From the NCBI RefSeq assembly GCF_001664485.1, contig NZ_CP013634.1, positions 440,142 to 504,141 on the forward strand: a DNA stretch of 64,000 nt, in the 5' to 3' direction. Shown in pieces: positions 9,560-17,443 of this stretch. Within the stretch, counting starts at the first letter, position 1; every line of letters begins with the position of its first letter. The notes below the pieces were generated by a model. That model searched no databases and was not told where the DNA came from. It saw only the letters and a program-made list of their open reading frames with translations. This DNA comes from Rhizobium sp. N324 (GTDB taxonomy: Bacteria; Pseudomonadota; Alphaproteobacteria; Rhizobiales; Rhizobiaceae). Both the position numbers and the translations under genes were made by a program.

Positions 9560-10231
9560 TCAGGCACTACCGGTGGAGAAGATCAGCAACATATTGTTGG
9601 CAGGCATCTCGATCGTCTCGCGGAGATTAAGCCCAGCGGCCTCACCCATTTGTTCAAGATCAGCGATATCACGCACACCCCAGGATGGGTTGCGCTCCTT
9701 TAGAGCCGCGTCGAAAGCAGCGTTCGAGGGGGCGTTGTGTGTTCCGTCGCGCATGAATGGGCCGTAGAGAAGAAGAAGCCCACCAGCGTGAAGCAAACGG
9801 CCAGCTCCTGCGAACAATCCTAAGCTTGCCGCCCATGGCGCGATATGGATCATATTGATCGACACGATGGCGTCAAAATGACCTGTTTGTTCGACGCCCC
9901 ATTGCCCTGCGCACACATCAATATCCCGCGGTGCCAGCACATTCTTCAGCCCTGCAAATTTGATCCAGTTAGACGTGCTGGTGCGGGCGTCGGCATCCGG
10001 ATCGCTCGGCTGCCAAGTGAGGTCGGGCATTGCTCCCGCAAAACACACGGCGTGCTCGCCGGTCCCGCATCCAATCTCCAGCACGGCGCCACGTGTTGGA
10101 AGGACGCGTTTTAGGACCGCGAGGATCGGCGCCGAATTTCGCGCAGCGGAAGGTGAGAACATGCGCTGGTCGGCGCTTATATCGCGCTGTTCCAGCGCAA
10201 CAGGCGAACGGTCCTTCTTCTCTGGGGGCAT
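9560..10231 (-). CDS. DUF938-family SAM-dependent methyltransferase
   Basis: A 223-residue class I methyltransferase of the DUF938 type: MFSPSAARNSAPILAVLKRV, the SAM motif VLEIGCGTGEHAVCFA, then WQPSDPD, then the characteristic IVSINMIHIAPW and LLLYGPFMRDGTHNAPSN. The substrate is unknown in the family. It is transcribed in the same direction as the sulfite-oxidase-like gene and about 130 bases upstream of it, so they may share a transcript. Confidence 0.85.
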   Translation of the reverse strand: MPPEKKDRSPVALEQRDISADQRMFSPSAARNSAPILAVLKRVLPTRGAVLEIGCGTGEHAVCFAGAMPDLTWQPSDPDADARTSTSNWIKFAGLKNVLAPRDIDVCAGQWGVEQTGHFDAIVSINMIHIAPWAASLGLFAGAGRLLHAGGLLLLYGPFMRDGTHNAPSNAAFDAALKERNPSWGVRDIADLEQMGEAAGLNLRETIEMPANNMLLIFSTGSA

Positions 10232-10289
10232 TGGCCTTGAATCCCCTTTGGGCGATGTCTGTCACCTTATAGATTGAACTCCTCCCTTG

Positions 10290-10436
10290 CTACGGCTTGG
10301 ACGGCTTCATCAGGGCCGAAAAGATACGAATATCATTTGTTCCCGGACGACCAGTTGCCGCGAAATAACACTCCAGCGGCTTGAGTTCGATTCCGCGTAT
10401 GTTGGTAACGCCGAGTTCCTTCGTCGAGGCGGTCAT
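10290..10436 (-). CDS. 48-codon small ORF coupled to LysR stop codon
   Basis: The sequence TGATG joins the LysR gene's stop to an ATG one base back; the frame then runs 48 codons to TAG at 10290. The peptide starts MTASTKELGVTNIRGIE, includes KPLECYFAATGRPGTND and ends ALMKPSKP. The 1-base overlap favours translational coupling. I do not recognise the product. The first 30 bases resemble a stretch near 15310 inside the pseudokinase gene, so it may instead be a remnant. Low confidence as a real gene. Confidence 0.35.
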   Translation of the reverse strand: MTASTKELGVTNIRGIELKPLECYFAATGRPGTNDIRIFSALMKPSKP

Positions 10437-11320
10437 CAGCCAAACCGTTCCACCAGGAAATCGATCACCGTCCGCAGCATCGCTGTCGGCCGGCGGTTCG
10501 GCGCATAGACGAGGGACATCGGAACAGGTTTGTAGGACCAGTCCGGCAGCACCTGTTCAAGCCGCCCTTCGGCGATATCGGCGGCGAGCAGCAGTTCCGG
10601 CTGGAGCACGATTCCCGCGCCGCTGAGCGCGGCCATGCGCAGTGCCGCCCCCTGGTTGGTGGAAAATTTTCCGGAAATCAACACATCACGCATTTCTCCG
10701 CCCGGCCCGACCAGGTGCCAGCGGTCCTGCCTGCGCCAATAGGAGTGGCCGAGGCAGAGGTGGTTGGTCAGCGCCTCCGGCGAGGCCGGCCGGCCATGGC
10801 GGGCGAGATAATCAGGCGAGGCAGCGAGAATCCGCCGATAGGGCGTCAGCGGGCGGGCGACCAAGCTGTCGTCAGTGAGCGGGCCGATGTGGATGCCGAG
10901 CTCGAACCCTTCGCCGACGAGGTCATGGACATTGTTGTCGAGTGATAGCTCGATGCTGACGTCGGGATAGGCGTTCTGGTAATCGATCAGCGCCGGCACC
11001 AGGATCTGCGTCCCGAAGCTGACGGGTGCCACCACGCGAAGCCGGCCGCGCGGCGCCGATTGCAGCTCGCTCGCCGAAGCCTCGGCCAGCGCCACTTCGG
11101 ACAGCGCGCGTTTGCAGCGCTCGTAATAGAGCTGGCCGACCTCTGTCAGCTGATGGCGGCGCGTGGTGCGATGGATCAGCTTGGCCCCGAGCCGGGTCTC
11201 GATGGTCTTGATGTGCTTGGCGACCATGGCAGGCGACACTTGCGCGATCTCCGCGGTGGCCGCGAAACTGCCATTGTCGACGACCCGGACGAACATCGCC
11301 ATGCCGGCCAGCTTGTCCAT
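10436..11320 (-). CDS. LysR-family transcriptional regulator
   Basis: A 294-residue regulator. The winged helix is at residues 1-60 (MAMFVRVVDNGSFAATAEIA, then SPAMVAKHIKTIETRLGAKL and the wing RTTRRHQLTEVG). The substrate-binding domain follows from about residue 90 (GRLRVVAPVSFG to SLVYAPNRRPTAMLRTVIDFL). It is divergent from the tautomerase gene at 11447, 126 bases away, the usual arrangement when a LysR protein controls its neighbour. Inducer unknown. Confidence 0.9.
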   Translation of the reverse strand: MDKLAGMAMFVRVVDNGSFAATAEIAQVSPAMVAKHIKTIETRLGAKLIHRTTRRHQLTEVGQLYYERCKRALSEVALAEASASELQSAPRGRLRVVAPVSFGTQILVPALIDYQNAYPDVSIELSLDNNVHDLVGEGFELGIHIGPLTDDSLVARPLTPYRRILAASPDYLARHGRPASPEALTNHLCLGHSYWRRQDRWHLVGPGGEMRDVLISGKFSTNQGAALRMAALSGAGIVLQPELLLAADIAEGRLEQVLPDWSYKPVPMSLVYAPNRRPTAMLRTVIDFLVERFG

Positions 11321-11446
11321 GATTGCCTACCTCCAGGTTTCGAATGACGATACCGGGAGCTTATTTATCAACCTCAGCATTTGCAACATGGTGGTCATGC
11401 CCGCGCCAAAGGCGACGGATATTGCCAACATGACCAAGGAGAAAAC

Positions 11447-11632
11447 ATGCCCATTCTTCACCTGCAGATGCATCCCGGCCGCACCGACGATCAGAAACGC
11501 GCCTTCGCCCGCGAGGCGACCAAGGCCGCCGTCGAAACGCTGGCGTGCCCGCCGGAATCGGTGGAAATTCTGATAACGGAGATCGCCAAAGATTCCTGGG
11601 CGGTCGGCGGCAAGCTGAAATCCGAGGCTTGA
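11447..11632 (+). CDS. 4-oxalocrotonate-tautomerase-like protein
   Basis: A 61-residue protein beginning MPILHLQMHPGRTDDQKRAF. The Pro after the initiator Met is the catalytic base of the tautomerase superfamily, and an Arg follows at position 12. Length matches the small 4-OT subunits, which work as hexamers. AAGGAGAAAAC precedes the ATG, which fixes the start within a longer frame. It probably isomerises an enol or 2-oxo acid and is likely controlled by the divergent LysR protein. Confidence 0.85.
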   Translation: MPILHLQMHPGRTDDQKRAFAREATKAAVETLACPPESVEILITEIAKDSWAVGGKLKSEA

Positions 11633-11716
11633 GGGAGGACCCGCAGCGTCGAAGGCTCGAAGGGCGATAGTGAAAGTCGTGCCGAGTTTGGCGAGAAGCC
11701 CGCCCCACTCTCCGTC

Positions 11717-11795
11717 GTCCTCGGCCTTGAGCCGAGGACCCACGCCCACGACTGCTGGCGGATGCGGCGTGGATGCTCGGCTCAAGGCCGAGCAT
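11717..11795. repeat. Pair of hairpins, CCTCGGC/GCTCGGC family
   Basis: Two perfect 9-bp stems with 5-base loops: GTCCTCGGC-cttga-GCCGAGGAC at 11717-11739 and ATGCTCGGC-tcaag-GCCGAGCAT at 11773-11795. The same pair recurs in the other orientation at 52959-53069, including the flanking ATGACGGAGG. This is a dispersed intergenic palindrome family. Confidence 0.85.
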
Positions 11796-11874
11796 GACGG
11801 AGGGGGGGCTTAAGTCGCTGGAGATAGCTCACCTTGAGCGCAAGCGAAGGGCGATCGTGAACGGCGTGCCGTGT

Positions 11875-12097
11875 GGCCCCCTCATCCGCTCTACGGGCAC
11901 CTTCTCCCCGCTGGGGAGAAGAGGGAAGCAAGACGCATCGATACTGCCAAACGAACCCACCTACCCAAAGGCACTTCATCCAATTGAATCAATGGCGAAG
12001 CGGCGTTCTCCTTCTTCTCCCAGCGGGGGTTCGAAGGACGGGTTGAGACCCGTGGCTCAACCCCGGGCGGTGGCCCGAAGGGTCGGATGAGGGGGCC
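11875..12097. repeat. RIME-like intergenic palindromic element
   Basis: Outer ends GGCCCCCTCATCCG and CGGATGAGGGGGCC are complementary; inside are CTTCTCCCCGCTGGGGAGAAG and a related CTTCTCCCAGCGGGGG. Elements with the same end and core motifs lie near 27911, 35742 and 47070. They fit the rhizobial intergenic mosaic elements; no coding function is apparent. Confidence 0.75.
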
Positions 12098-12306
12098 GCA
12101 GGCACGGCAGCAACGGCGATTAGTCTATCCATGGACGTCGGCTTCCGGCGCAACGCGGCCGAGCCGCCTTGCCGCCTTTTGGCCCGAAGCGGTCATCGAC
12201 CCTCGCAATAGTCGACCGCAAAACTTCGACTTATGCGAGGGAGTTTCGCGCCGGTATTTTTCTAAAGTTTTGAGGGAAGTCGGGATTTGTGCGTTGTGCA
12301 TGGCCT

Positions 12307-12687
12307 TCAGGTTTTCGCCTTTTCATAGGCCATGAGCAGATCGGTGACGAGAACGCCATTGATCCGCATCCCAGTCAAATCGGCATCCGTTATGTCTGAA
12401 TCTGCTAGCGTGACGTTGCTTATGGTCAATCGCGACAGGTTTGCATTCGTGATGGCGGCGCCAGACAGATTGACGTTGTTGAAGCGCGCATCCGCAAGGC
12501 TGATATCGTCAAAAACCGCTTCGCTTAAATTGCTGTCAGTGAATTTTGCCTTGGTCAAAACAGCGTAAAACTGTGCGTCTGCGAGGTTTACACCATCGAA
12601 ATTGGCGCCTGACATATCGGCCCGCTCGTAGTGCATTCCCTGCATCTGAGGGCCATCAAACGGGTTGTGTTCGTGCTGATCGCTCAT
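12307..12687 (-). CDS. Pentapeptide-repeat protein
   Basis: About 126 residues from the ATG at 12687, which follows GGAGGAAACG; a longer frame lacks such a site. From residue 25 onward the A(D/N)LXX five-residue rhythm is clear (ADMSGANFDGVNLADAQFY, then ARFNNVNLSGAAITNANL, then DITDADLTGMRING), giving roughly 18 repeats, enough for a short right-handed beta-helix. No signal peptide. Some pentapeptide proteins mimic DNA and bind gyrase, but nothing here identifies the partner. Confidence 0.82.
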   Translation of the reverse strand: MSDQHEHNPFDGPQMQGMHYERADMSGANFDGVNLADAQFYAVLTKAKFTDSNLSEAVFDDISLADARFNNVNLSGAAITNANLSRLTISNVTLADSDITDADLTGMRINGVLVTDLLMAYEKAKT

Positions 12688-12963
12688 TATCGTTTCCTCC
12701 GGCAATCCTGCTTGCCACGGAAAGAGTGCCAGATCGCGCAATCATTGACGACCGTCGAATCTGAATCGAACGAGCCTACGTCCATTCTGGCCGTGCCGTT
12801 TGTCGCGAAAATCCCGGCAAAGGCGACACTTGTTTTCCTGCTTTTGCACGCTGGGGAATAGACAGCTGCCACAGCCTGCGGGACGAGACTGAGAGCAGCG
12901 ACACCGGACAGTCGTCTCGAAAAGGAGCTTGCGAATCAGATAAGTGTGTGCTTATGTGTTTGC

Positions 12964-13278
12964 ATGATCGAAAATGACTTTTTCCGAGCTTTGGCAGACC
13001 CGACCCGCCGTGCGATCTTTGAGAAGCTGGCGGCAGGTAGCATGAACGCCAGCGCCTTGCGCGAAGGCATGGAAATCAGCCAGCCGGCGATGTCGCAACA
13101 TCTTGCGGTTCTGCGCAGTGCGAAGCTCGTGAGGGAAGAACGGCAGGGGCGTTTCGTGAATTACGAAGTCGATCCCGACGGGTTGGCGCTCATCGCCCAG
13201 TGGCTGGCAAAATACCGCGCCTATTGGCCGGAGCGTATCGCAGCACTCAAAGTCTTGCTGAAGGACATGGATCAATGA
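12964..13278 (+). CDS. ArsR-family winged-helix regulator
   Basis: A 104-residue regulator: FFRALADPTRRAIFEKLA, recognition helix around ISQPAMSQHLAVLRSAKLV, and wing REERQGRFVNYEVDP. No metal-binding Cys pair is present in the recognition helix, so it is of the non-metal group that pairs with AHSA1/SRPBCC proteins. An in-frame GTG at 12946 is an alternative start; neither has a strong ribosome-binding site. Its stop overlaps the start of the next gene (ATGA). Confidence 0.87.
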   Translation: MIENDFFRALADPTRRAIFEKLAAGSMNASALREGMEISQPAMSQHLAVLRSAKLVREERQGRFVNYEVDPDGLALIAQWLAKYRAYWPERIAALKVLLKDMDQ

Positions 13279-13634
13279 ACGAAGCGAAGACCAAGGAACA
13301 GGATAGCGGCGTCGAGCTGGAGTTTGACTTGGGCGATCCGCCGCAAAAGGTCTGGCGTGCCGTCACCATTCCCGAACTTCGGGAAAGGTGGTTGCCGAAG
13401 GAAGCATTGGCCGATCCCGATGCGATCACCGTCACCCCCGGCCAGGAAGTCCGCTACAGGCTGCGCGACGACAGCCCGCCTTTCCTTGAAAGCACCGTGA
13501 CGTTCACGATCACCCCGAATGCCACGGGCGGAACCTGCCTTCGGATCGTCCACGAACTGACGGACGCAAGATTCGACGGAATGGCAAGAGCGCCGGCGAA
13601 CAGCAACAGCCCGCCCCTCATGCTCGCCGCCTGA
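13275..13634 (+). CDS. SRPBCC/AHSA1-domain protein
   Basis: A 119-residue protein whose ATG overlaps the ArsR stop, so translation is coupled. Recognisable features are ELEFDLGDPPQKVWRAVTIP, ERWLP, then VRYRLRDDSPPFLESTVTFTI, typical of the START-like AHSA1 fold that binds hydrophobic ligands. The family is usually about 140 residues and ends in a long helix; here the end (ARAPANSNSPPLMLAA) looks atypical, so the C-terminus may be altered. ArsR-AHSA1 pairs often form two-gene stress units. Confidence 0.8.
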   Translation: MNEAKTKEQDSGVELEFDLGDPPQKVWRAVTIPELRERWLPKEALADPDAITVTPGQEVRYRLRDDSPPFLESTVTFTITPNATGGTCLRIVHELTDARFDGMARAPANSNSPPLMLAA

Positions 13635-13679
13635 CGCGGCGAGTTTGACGCTAAAATTCTGGAAGTCTGGAGGTCGCCG

Positions 13680-14291
13680 ATGCGCGAAGCGATGCAGCTC
13701 GTCCCTATGGTCGTAGAACAGTCCAGCCGGGGAGAACGATCATTCGATATTTATTCCCGGCTTTTGCGCGAGCGGATTGTCTTCCTCAATGGCGAGGTGA
13801 ACGACACCGTTTCGGCCCTCGTCTGCGCCCAGCTGCTGTTTCTGGAAGCCGAAAACCCCAAAAAGCCCATCTACCTCTATATCAATTCGCCGGGCGGCGT
13901 CGTGACCAGCGGCCTCGCCATGTATGACACCATGCGCTACATCCGCGCGCCGGTTCACACGCTCTGCATGGGCACGGCCCGCTCCATGGGATCGTTTCTG
14001 CTGATGGCGGGGGAGCCTGGCGAGCGGGCCGCCCTGCCAAATGCAAGCATCCTGATCCACCAGCCATCCGGCGGTTTTCAGGGGCAGGCGACCGATATGC
14101 AAATTCACGCCGAGGAAATCCTGAAAACAAAGCAGCGTATGACACGGCTCTATGCGGAACATTGCGGGCGCTCCTATGAGGATTTCGAACGCGCCATGGA
14201 CCGCGACCGCTTCATGACGTCGCAAGAAGCATTGGAATGGGGCTTGATCGACAAGATCATGCAGATCCGCGAAGCCCCGGCCGATGAGTAA
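13680..14291 (+). CDS. clpP: ClpP-like serine protease (accessory paralogue)
   Basis: A 203-residue ClpP-family protein: [34 protein letters not shown], the nucleophile Ser in [11 protein letters not shown], the catalytic His in ILIHQPSGG, and [17 protein letters not shown] with the Asp region. All three catalytic residues appear present. ClpP forms a tetradecamer that degrades proteins fed by ClpA or ClpX. The GTARS in place of the usual GQAAS suggests an accessory paralogue rather than the housekeeping copy. It follows the ArsR-AHSA1 pair by 45 bases. Confidence 0.88.
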   Translation: MREAMQLVPMVVEQSSRGERSFDIYSRLLRERIVFLNGEVNDTVSALVCAQLLFLEAENPKKPIYLYINSPGGVVTSGLAMYDTMRYIRAPVHTLCMGTARSMGSFLLMAGEPGERAALPNASILIHQPSGGFQGQATDMQIHAEEILKTKQRMTRLYAEHCGRSYEDFERAMDRDRFMTSQEALEWGLIDKIMQIREAPADE

Positions 14292-14305
14292 GGGATATGG
14301 GCGGG

Positions 14306-14617
14306 TTATCTTCGCGCGTTCGACGGCAGGTCCGCGCGTCGGGCTGCGACGCCCTGGGGGACGAGACTGAGGGCGGCGATGCCGGCCTCTTCGGCTGCGC
14401 GCAGAAGCGCTTCGCGGAATTGTTCCGGGGCGATTTTGCCGCTGATGGCGTCGACGCAGGCTTTGACGGCAGCCACATATTCCTCGCCGTCATCGAAAGG
14501 CCAGTCGTTCATCAGGAGACGCGCCGCGTCGCCCAGCGTCCATACGATCTTGCGAGATGCCGGGCCTCGCAAAGCAAAACCAACCGGCGTGAATGCTGCT
14601 GATGTATTCCAGCACAT
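14306..14617 (-). CDS. DUF982-domain protein
   Basis: A 103-residue protein that fits the small DUF982 family found mostly in rhizobia: RKIVWTLGDAARLLMNDWP, then YVAAVKACVDAISGKI and an Ala-rich helix FREALLRAAEEAGI. Function unknown. It is convergent with the ClpP gene. The start is uncertain: ATG at 14617 follows GAGGACA. Confidence 0.65.
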   Translation of the reverse strand: MCWNTSAAFTPVGFALRGPASRKIVWTLGDAARLLMNDWPFDDGEEYVAAVKACVDAISGKIAPEQFREALLRAAEEAGIAALSLVPQGVAARRADLPSNARR

Positions 14618-14872
14618 TGTCCTCGACCCCTCAAGGCGGGGATACTGCAGTCCCCATCTCTAATATACCCCATTTTATGAAAGTTGGAATTGAAAAGTGG
14701 AGATGGGTACCGCCTGCGCGCGAGGCTGCCGCATCAGGAAAAAGGGGCGGTCTGAGACCTTGTGTCGAGGCGCTGTGGGCTCCCGTCGACACGTGTTGCA
14801 GCGATGCGGATTACCCTGCCCCGGCATGCGCGGCAGACCGTTTTCCCGCTCGGTCTCAACCCTTCCGATCCG
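14618..14872. other. Intergenic, no gene recognised
   Basis: The stretch between the DUF982 gene and the end of the pseudokinase gene has short frames only. No repeat, hairpin of note or RNA gene was seen. Confidence 0.4.
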
Positions 14873-17284
14873 TCAGCGCAATTCGGCGGTGACCCGGAAG
14901 ATGCCGCCGGCCGAGGCGTCGGAGCAGACGACGAAGGTCGAGCCTTCCTGCGCCATGAACGCGACGTTGCCGCCGGCTTCGCAGGGGGTGGCGCTCCATT
15001 GCAGGAGGATGTCGCCATTATCGGGCAGTTTTTCCGGTTCCATCTTTGTCGCGCTGGCCATCCATTCGGTTGCCGACGGCAGGTGGACGGGGGCGTTCAG
15101 CTGTTTCGACAGCCAGGCGGTGTAGTTCTGCGCTACGGCCAGCGGCACGTCGTCGGCCGGCAGCTGCGGGTTGTCGGCATAGGCCTGTGCAGAGGCGGGA
15201 TCTGAATTGGCGGTGTAATAGGCCGCCATCTCGGCGCGGGTGACGGCCTTTGCCTGCATGCAGAAGGATTTTTCGACCTTCACGGCGCCATTGGCGACGC
15301 CGAGCATGCCGCCGAGCTCCTTCATCGAGGCGGTCATCAGCCGGACATTCTCCAGCGAATAACTGCCCGCCGGCACGGTCTCGAAGGCAAGGGTCGGCGA
15401 AACCGGGCAGAAGCCGCGCGCCGACAGCGCCTCGAGATCGGCAAGGATCGGTTTGTACGCCACGACGGCGAGCTTATAGGCCTCCGCGCTATAGCGGCCA
15501 TCGGCCTCGCCGATCTTCGGCGTGAGTGCGGCAAGCGTCGGATCGGCGGCACCGGCGCGCGTAGTGATCGAGGCGCTGAGATCGGCGACCTTCTGCTTCA
15601 GGCCCGTCGCCTCGTCCTTCGACGCCATGACGTCGGCGATGATGGCGTCGAAAAGTTTGGCGGCGTCGCCATAGCCTGAGGTCGCCGCCGGCATCTGCCA
15701 TTGCTCGGCCTTGGTTTTTGCCTCCGCCATCAGGCTGCTCGCCTTGGCGACGTCCGGACTATCGCCGGCGCCGATGCGGTTGACCGTTTCGCGCTTGGCC
15801 GCCGCATCCTTTTCCGCCGCCGTCAGCGCCGTCAGCGCCTTGGCGAGATCGTCGAAAGCGGTTTTCGATGCATCGTAATTTTCGACGGCGCCGTGCATCT
15901 GCTTGGCGGCGGCGCTGTCGGCGGCGGTCTTCATCCTGGCGTCGGCCTCGGCGAAGCTCGGCGCCTTGTCGCCGCCGGCGGCCGAAGCCGACGCTTTCGC
16001 CTTCTCGGCATTCTCCTTCGAAATGGCGATCAGCGCATTGCCGAGATTGATGGCGGCAGACTGATAGCCCGGAAGGGCTTTTTCATAATCTTCGTCCTTG
16101 AGCAGCGCATCGGCGGAGGTCAGCGCTGCCGCACCGGTGTCATAGGAAAGCTTGGCCTGGTCGCTGGCCGGGCGCTCCGGCGCCTTGGCGGCGATCGCCT
16201 TCTGCTTTCGGCTTTCGGCCTCCTTCTTCCAGGTGCCGACATCGGCGACGAGTTTCGGATCCGGGCGCAGAAGTTTCGGAATGGTGATGGCGCCGACGCC
16301 GATGCAGATCAACAGCAGCGCTGCGATCATCGAGATTTTGACGGGCGTCCACTTTTTCGGTTTCGCCGCCTCCGGCTGCTGCGGCATGCCGCCGCGCGGA
16401 TCCCAGGACATCGGCTGGATGCCCGTGGTCACCCTGGAGTATTCTCCGAGCGCATCGGCGCCGGTGCGCGGGCGCTGGGCCGGGTCGCGGCTCAGCATCC
16501 GTTCCACAAGGCTGGCGAGGCCTTCGGGAAAGCCGGGGATCAGCACGTCGAGGCGGGGAAAGACGTTGGAGGGATCGAGATGGATGTTCTTCCAGCTCTG
16601 CTCGCGCTGATGCTCGTCCTCCCAGACCATGACGCTGTCGAAGACGCTGTTATAGGTCTGGCGCGGCAGGAAGAGCTTGTAGGCGATCATGCCCATGGCG
16701 TAGATGTCGAGGGCGGCTGAAGCCGAGAAGGTGCCGCTGGCATAAATCTCCGGCGCGCCGAATTCCGGCACATAAGGCGGAATGATGTGCTCGCCGATCT
16801 TCGAGATCAGATGCAGATTGCCGATCCGGACCGACAGGCCGGAATAATCCTCGGAGACGTAGATGCATTGATCCGTCAGCGCATTGTGGGCGTAACCGGC
16901 GCCGTGCAGCGTCGCCAGGCCTTCGAGGATGTGGCGGCCGATCTCGGCGGCGCGCTCATAGGCCACCATCTCGGTTTCGTCGAGATACTGGTGCAGCGTT
17001 TTCGACGGCCGCTTTTCGACGATGTAGAAATTGTCGTCTTCCGGCGACGGCGGGATCAGGTCCTCGATTTCGACGAAGCGGCGGGCGGTCAGCGATTTCG
17101 CCTCGTTGATGGAGGTCCAGACCCGCTCGAAACGCGCCTTATCCAATTTCAGCGCCACATCGGGGGCGACGATGAAGACCGCATGGCCCATCCGCTTGTC
17201 CTCAGCGGGATAGACGATGAACTCGTTCTCATAGACCGGCTCGCCGATCGTGTAGCGGGCGATCAGATCACTTCTCATGCACAT
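14873..17284 (-). CDS. Membrane pseudokinase with FGE-sulfatase-like C-terminus
   Basis: About 803 residues from the ATG at 17284 (AGGGGG just upstream). Residues 1-280 have a protein kinase fold: VALK keeps the ATP-site Lys, and GAPEIYA (APE) and RDPAQRPR are intact, but the HRD loop reads HNALTDQ and the DFG position reads GNL, so phosphotransfer is unlikely. One membrane segment (ISMIAALLLICIGVGAITI) is near 315-336. An Ala/Lys-rich helical region follows, and the last 190 residues resemble formylglycine-generating-enzyme-like domains (FETVPAGSY, VTRAEMAAYY, HLPSATEWMAS). Topology would place kinase fold in the cytosol and the rest outside. It lies 143 bases after the serpin gene. Confidence 0.8.
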   Translation of the reverse strand: MCMRSDLIARYTIGEPVYENEFIVYPAEDKRMGHAVFIVAPDVALKLDKARFERVWTSINEAKSLTARRFVEIEDLIPPSPEDDNFYIVEKRPSKTLHQYLDETEMVAYERAAEIGRHILEGLATLHGAGYAHNALTDQCIYVSEDYSGLSVRIGNLHLISKIGEHIIPPYVPEFGAPEIYASGTFSASAALDIYAMGMIAYKLFLPRQTYNSVFDSVMVWEDEHQREQSWKNIHLDPSNVFPRLDVLIPGFPEGLASLVERMLSRDPAQRPRTGADALGEYSRVTTGIQPMSWDPRGGMPQQPEAAKPKKWTPVKISMIAALLLICIGVGAITIPKLLRPDPKLVADVGTWKKEAESRKQKAIAAKAPERPASDQAKLSYDTGAAALTSADALLKDEDYEKALPGYQSAAINLGNALIAISKENAEKAKASASAAGGDKAPSFAEADARMKTAADSAAAKQMHGAVENYDASKTAFDDLAKALTALTAAEKDAAAKRETVNRIGAGDSPDVAKASSLMAEAKTKAEQWQMPAATSGYGDAAKLFDAIIADVMASKDEATGLKQKVADLSASITTRAGAADPTLAALTPKIGEADGRYSAEAYKLAVVAYKPILADLEALSARGFCPVSPTLAFETVPAGSYSLENVRLMTASMKELGGMLGVANGAVKVEKSFCMQAKAVTRAEMAAYYTANSDPASAQAYADNPQLPADDVPLAVAQNYTAWLSKQLNAPVHLPSATEWMASATKMEPEKLPDNGDILLQWSATPCEAGGNVAFMAQEGSTFVVCSDASAGGIFRVTAELR

Positions 17285-17335
17285 GTCCCCCTGCAATCAT
17301 TGGCATTCCATGAAACCGAATTCTATTCGCCCGCC

Positions 17336-17381
17336 AGAGCATGATGCCGAAAAATGTGAGCGGTTTTCGGCATCATGCTCT
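17336..17381. repeat. Long hairpin repeat AGAGCATGATGCCGAAAA
   Basis: AGAGCATGATGCCGAAAA at the left and TTTTCGGCATCATGCTCT at the right are complementary over 18 bases with a 10-base loop. It resembles abundant rhizobial palindromes and could also terminate transcription after the serpin gene. Confidence 0.75.
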
Positions 17382-17395
17382 GACTCTTTAATGTA

Positions 17396-17443
17396 GAACA
17401 GGATTCAGATTTCAGGCCGAGAGGCCTTCAATCATCCTGTTCT
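17396..17443. repeat. AGAACAGGAT palindromic repeat overlapping serpin end
   Basis: AGAACAGGAT and ATCCTGTTCT are exact complements around a GGCC-containing middle. A related copy lies at 42486-42535. The serpin stop codon (17428-17430) is inside it, so the repeat encodes the last few serpin residues. Confidence 0.75.

Noticed and set aside
11327..11785. A minus-strand frame of 152 codons opposite the tautomerase gene
   Set aside because: The tautomerase on the plus strand has the catalytic Pro and a good start site; the minus frame has shadow composition and runs into the hairpin repeat.
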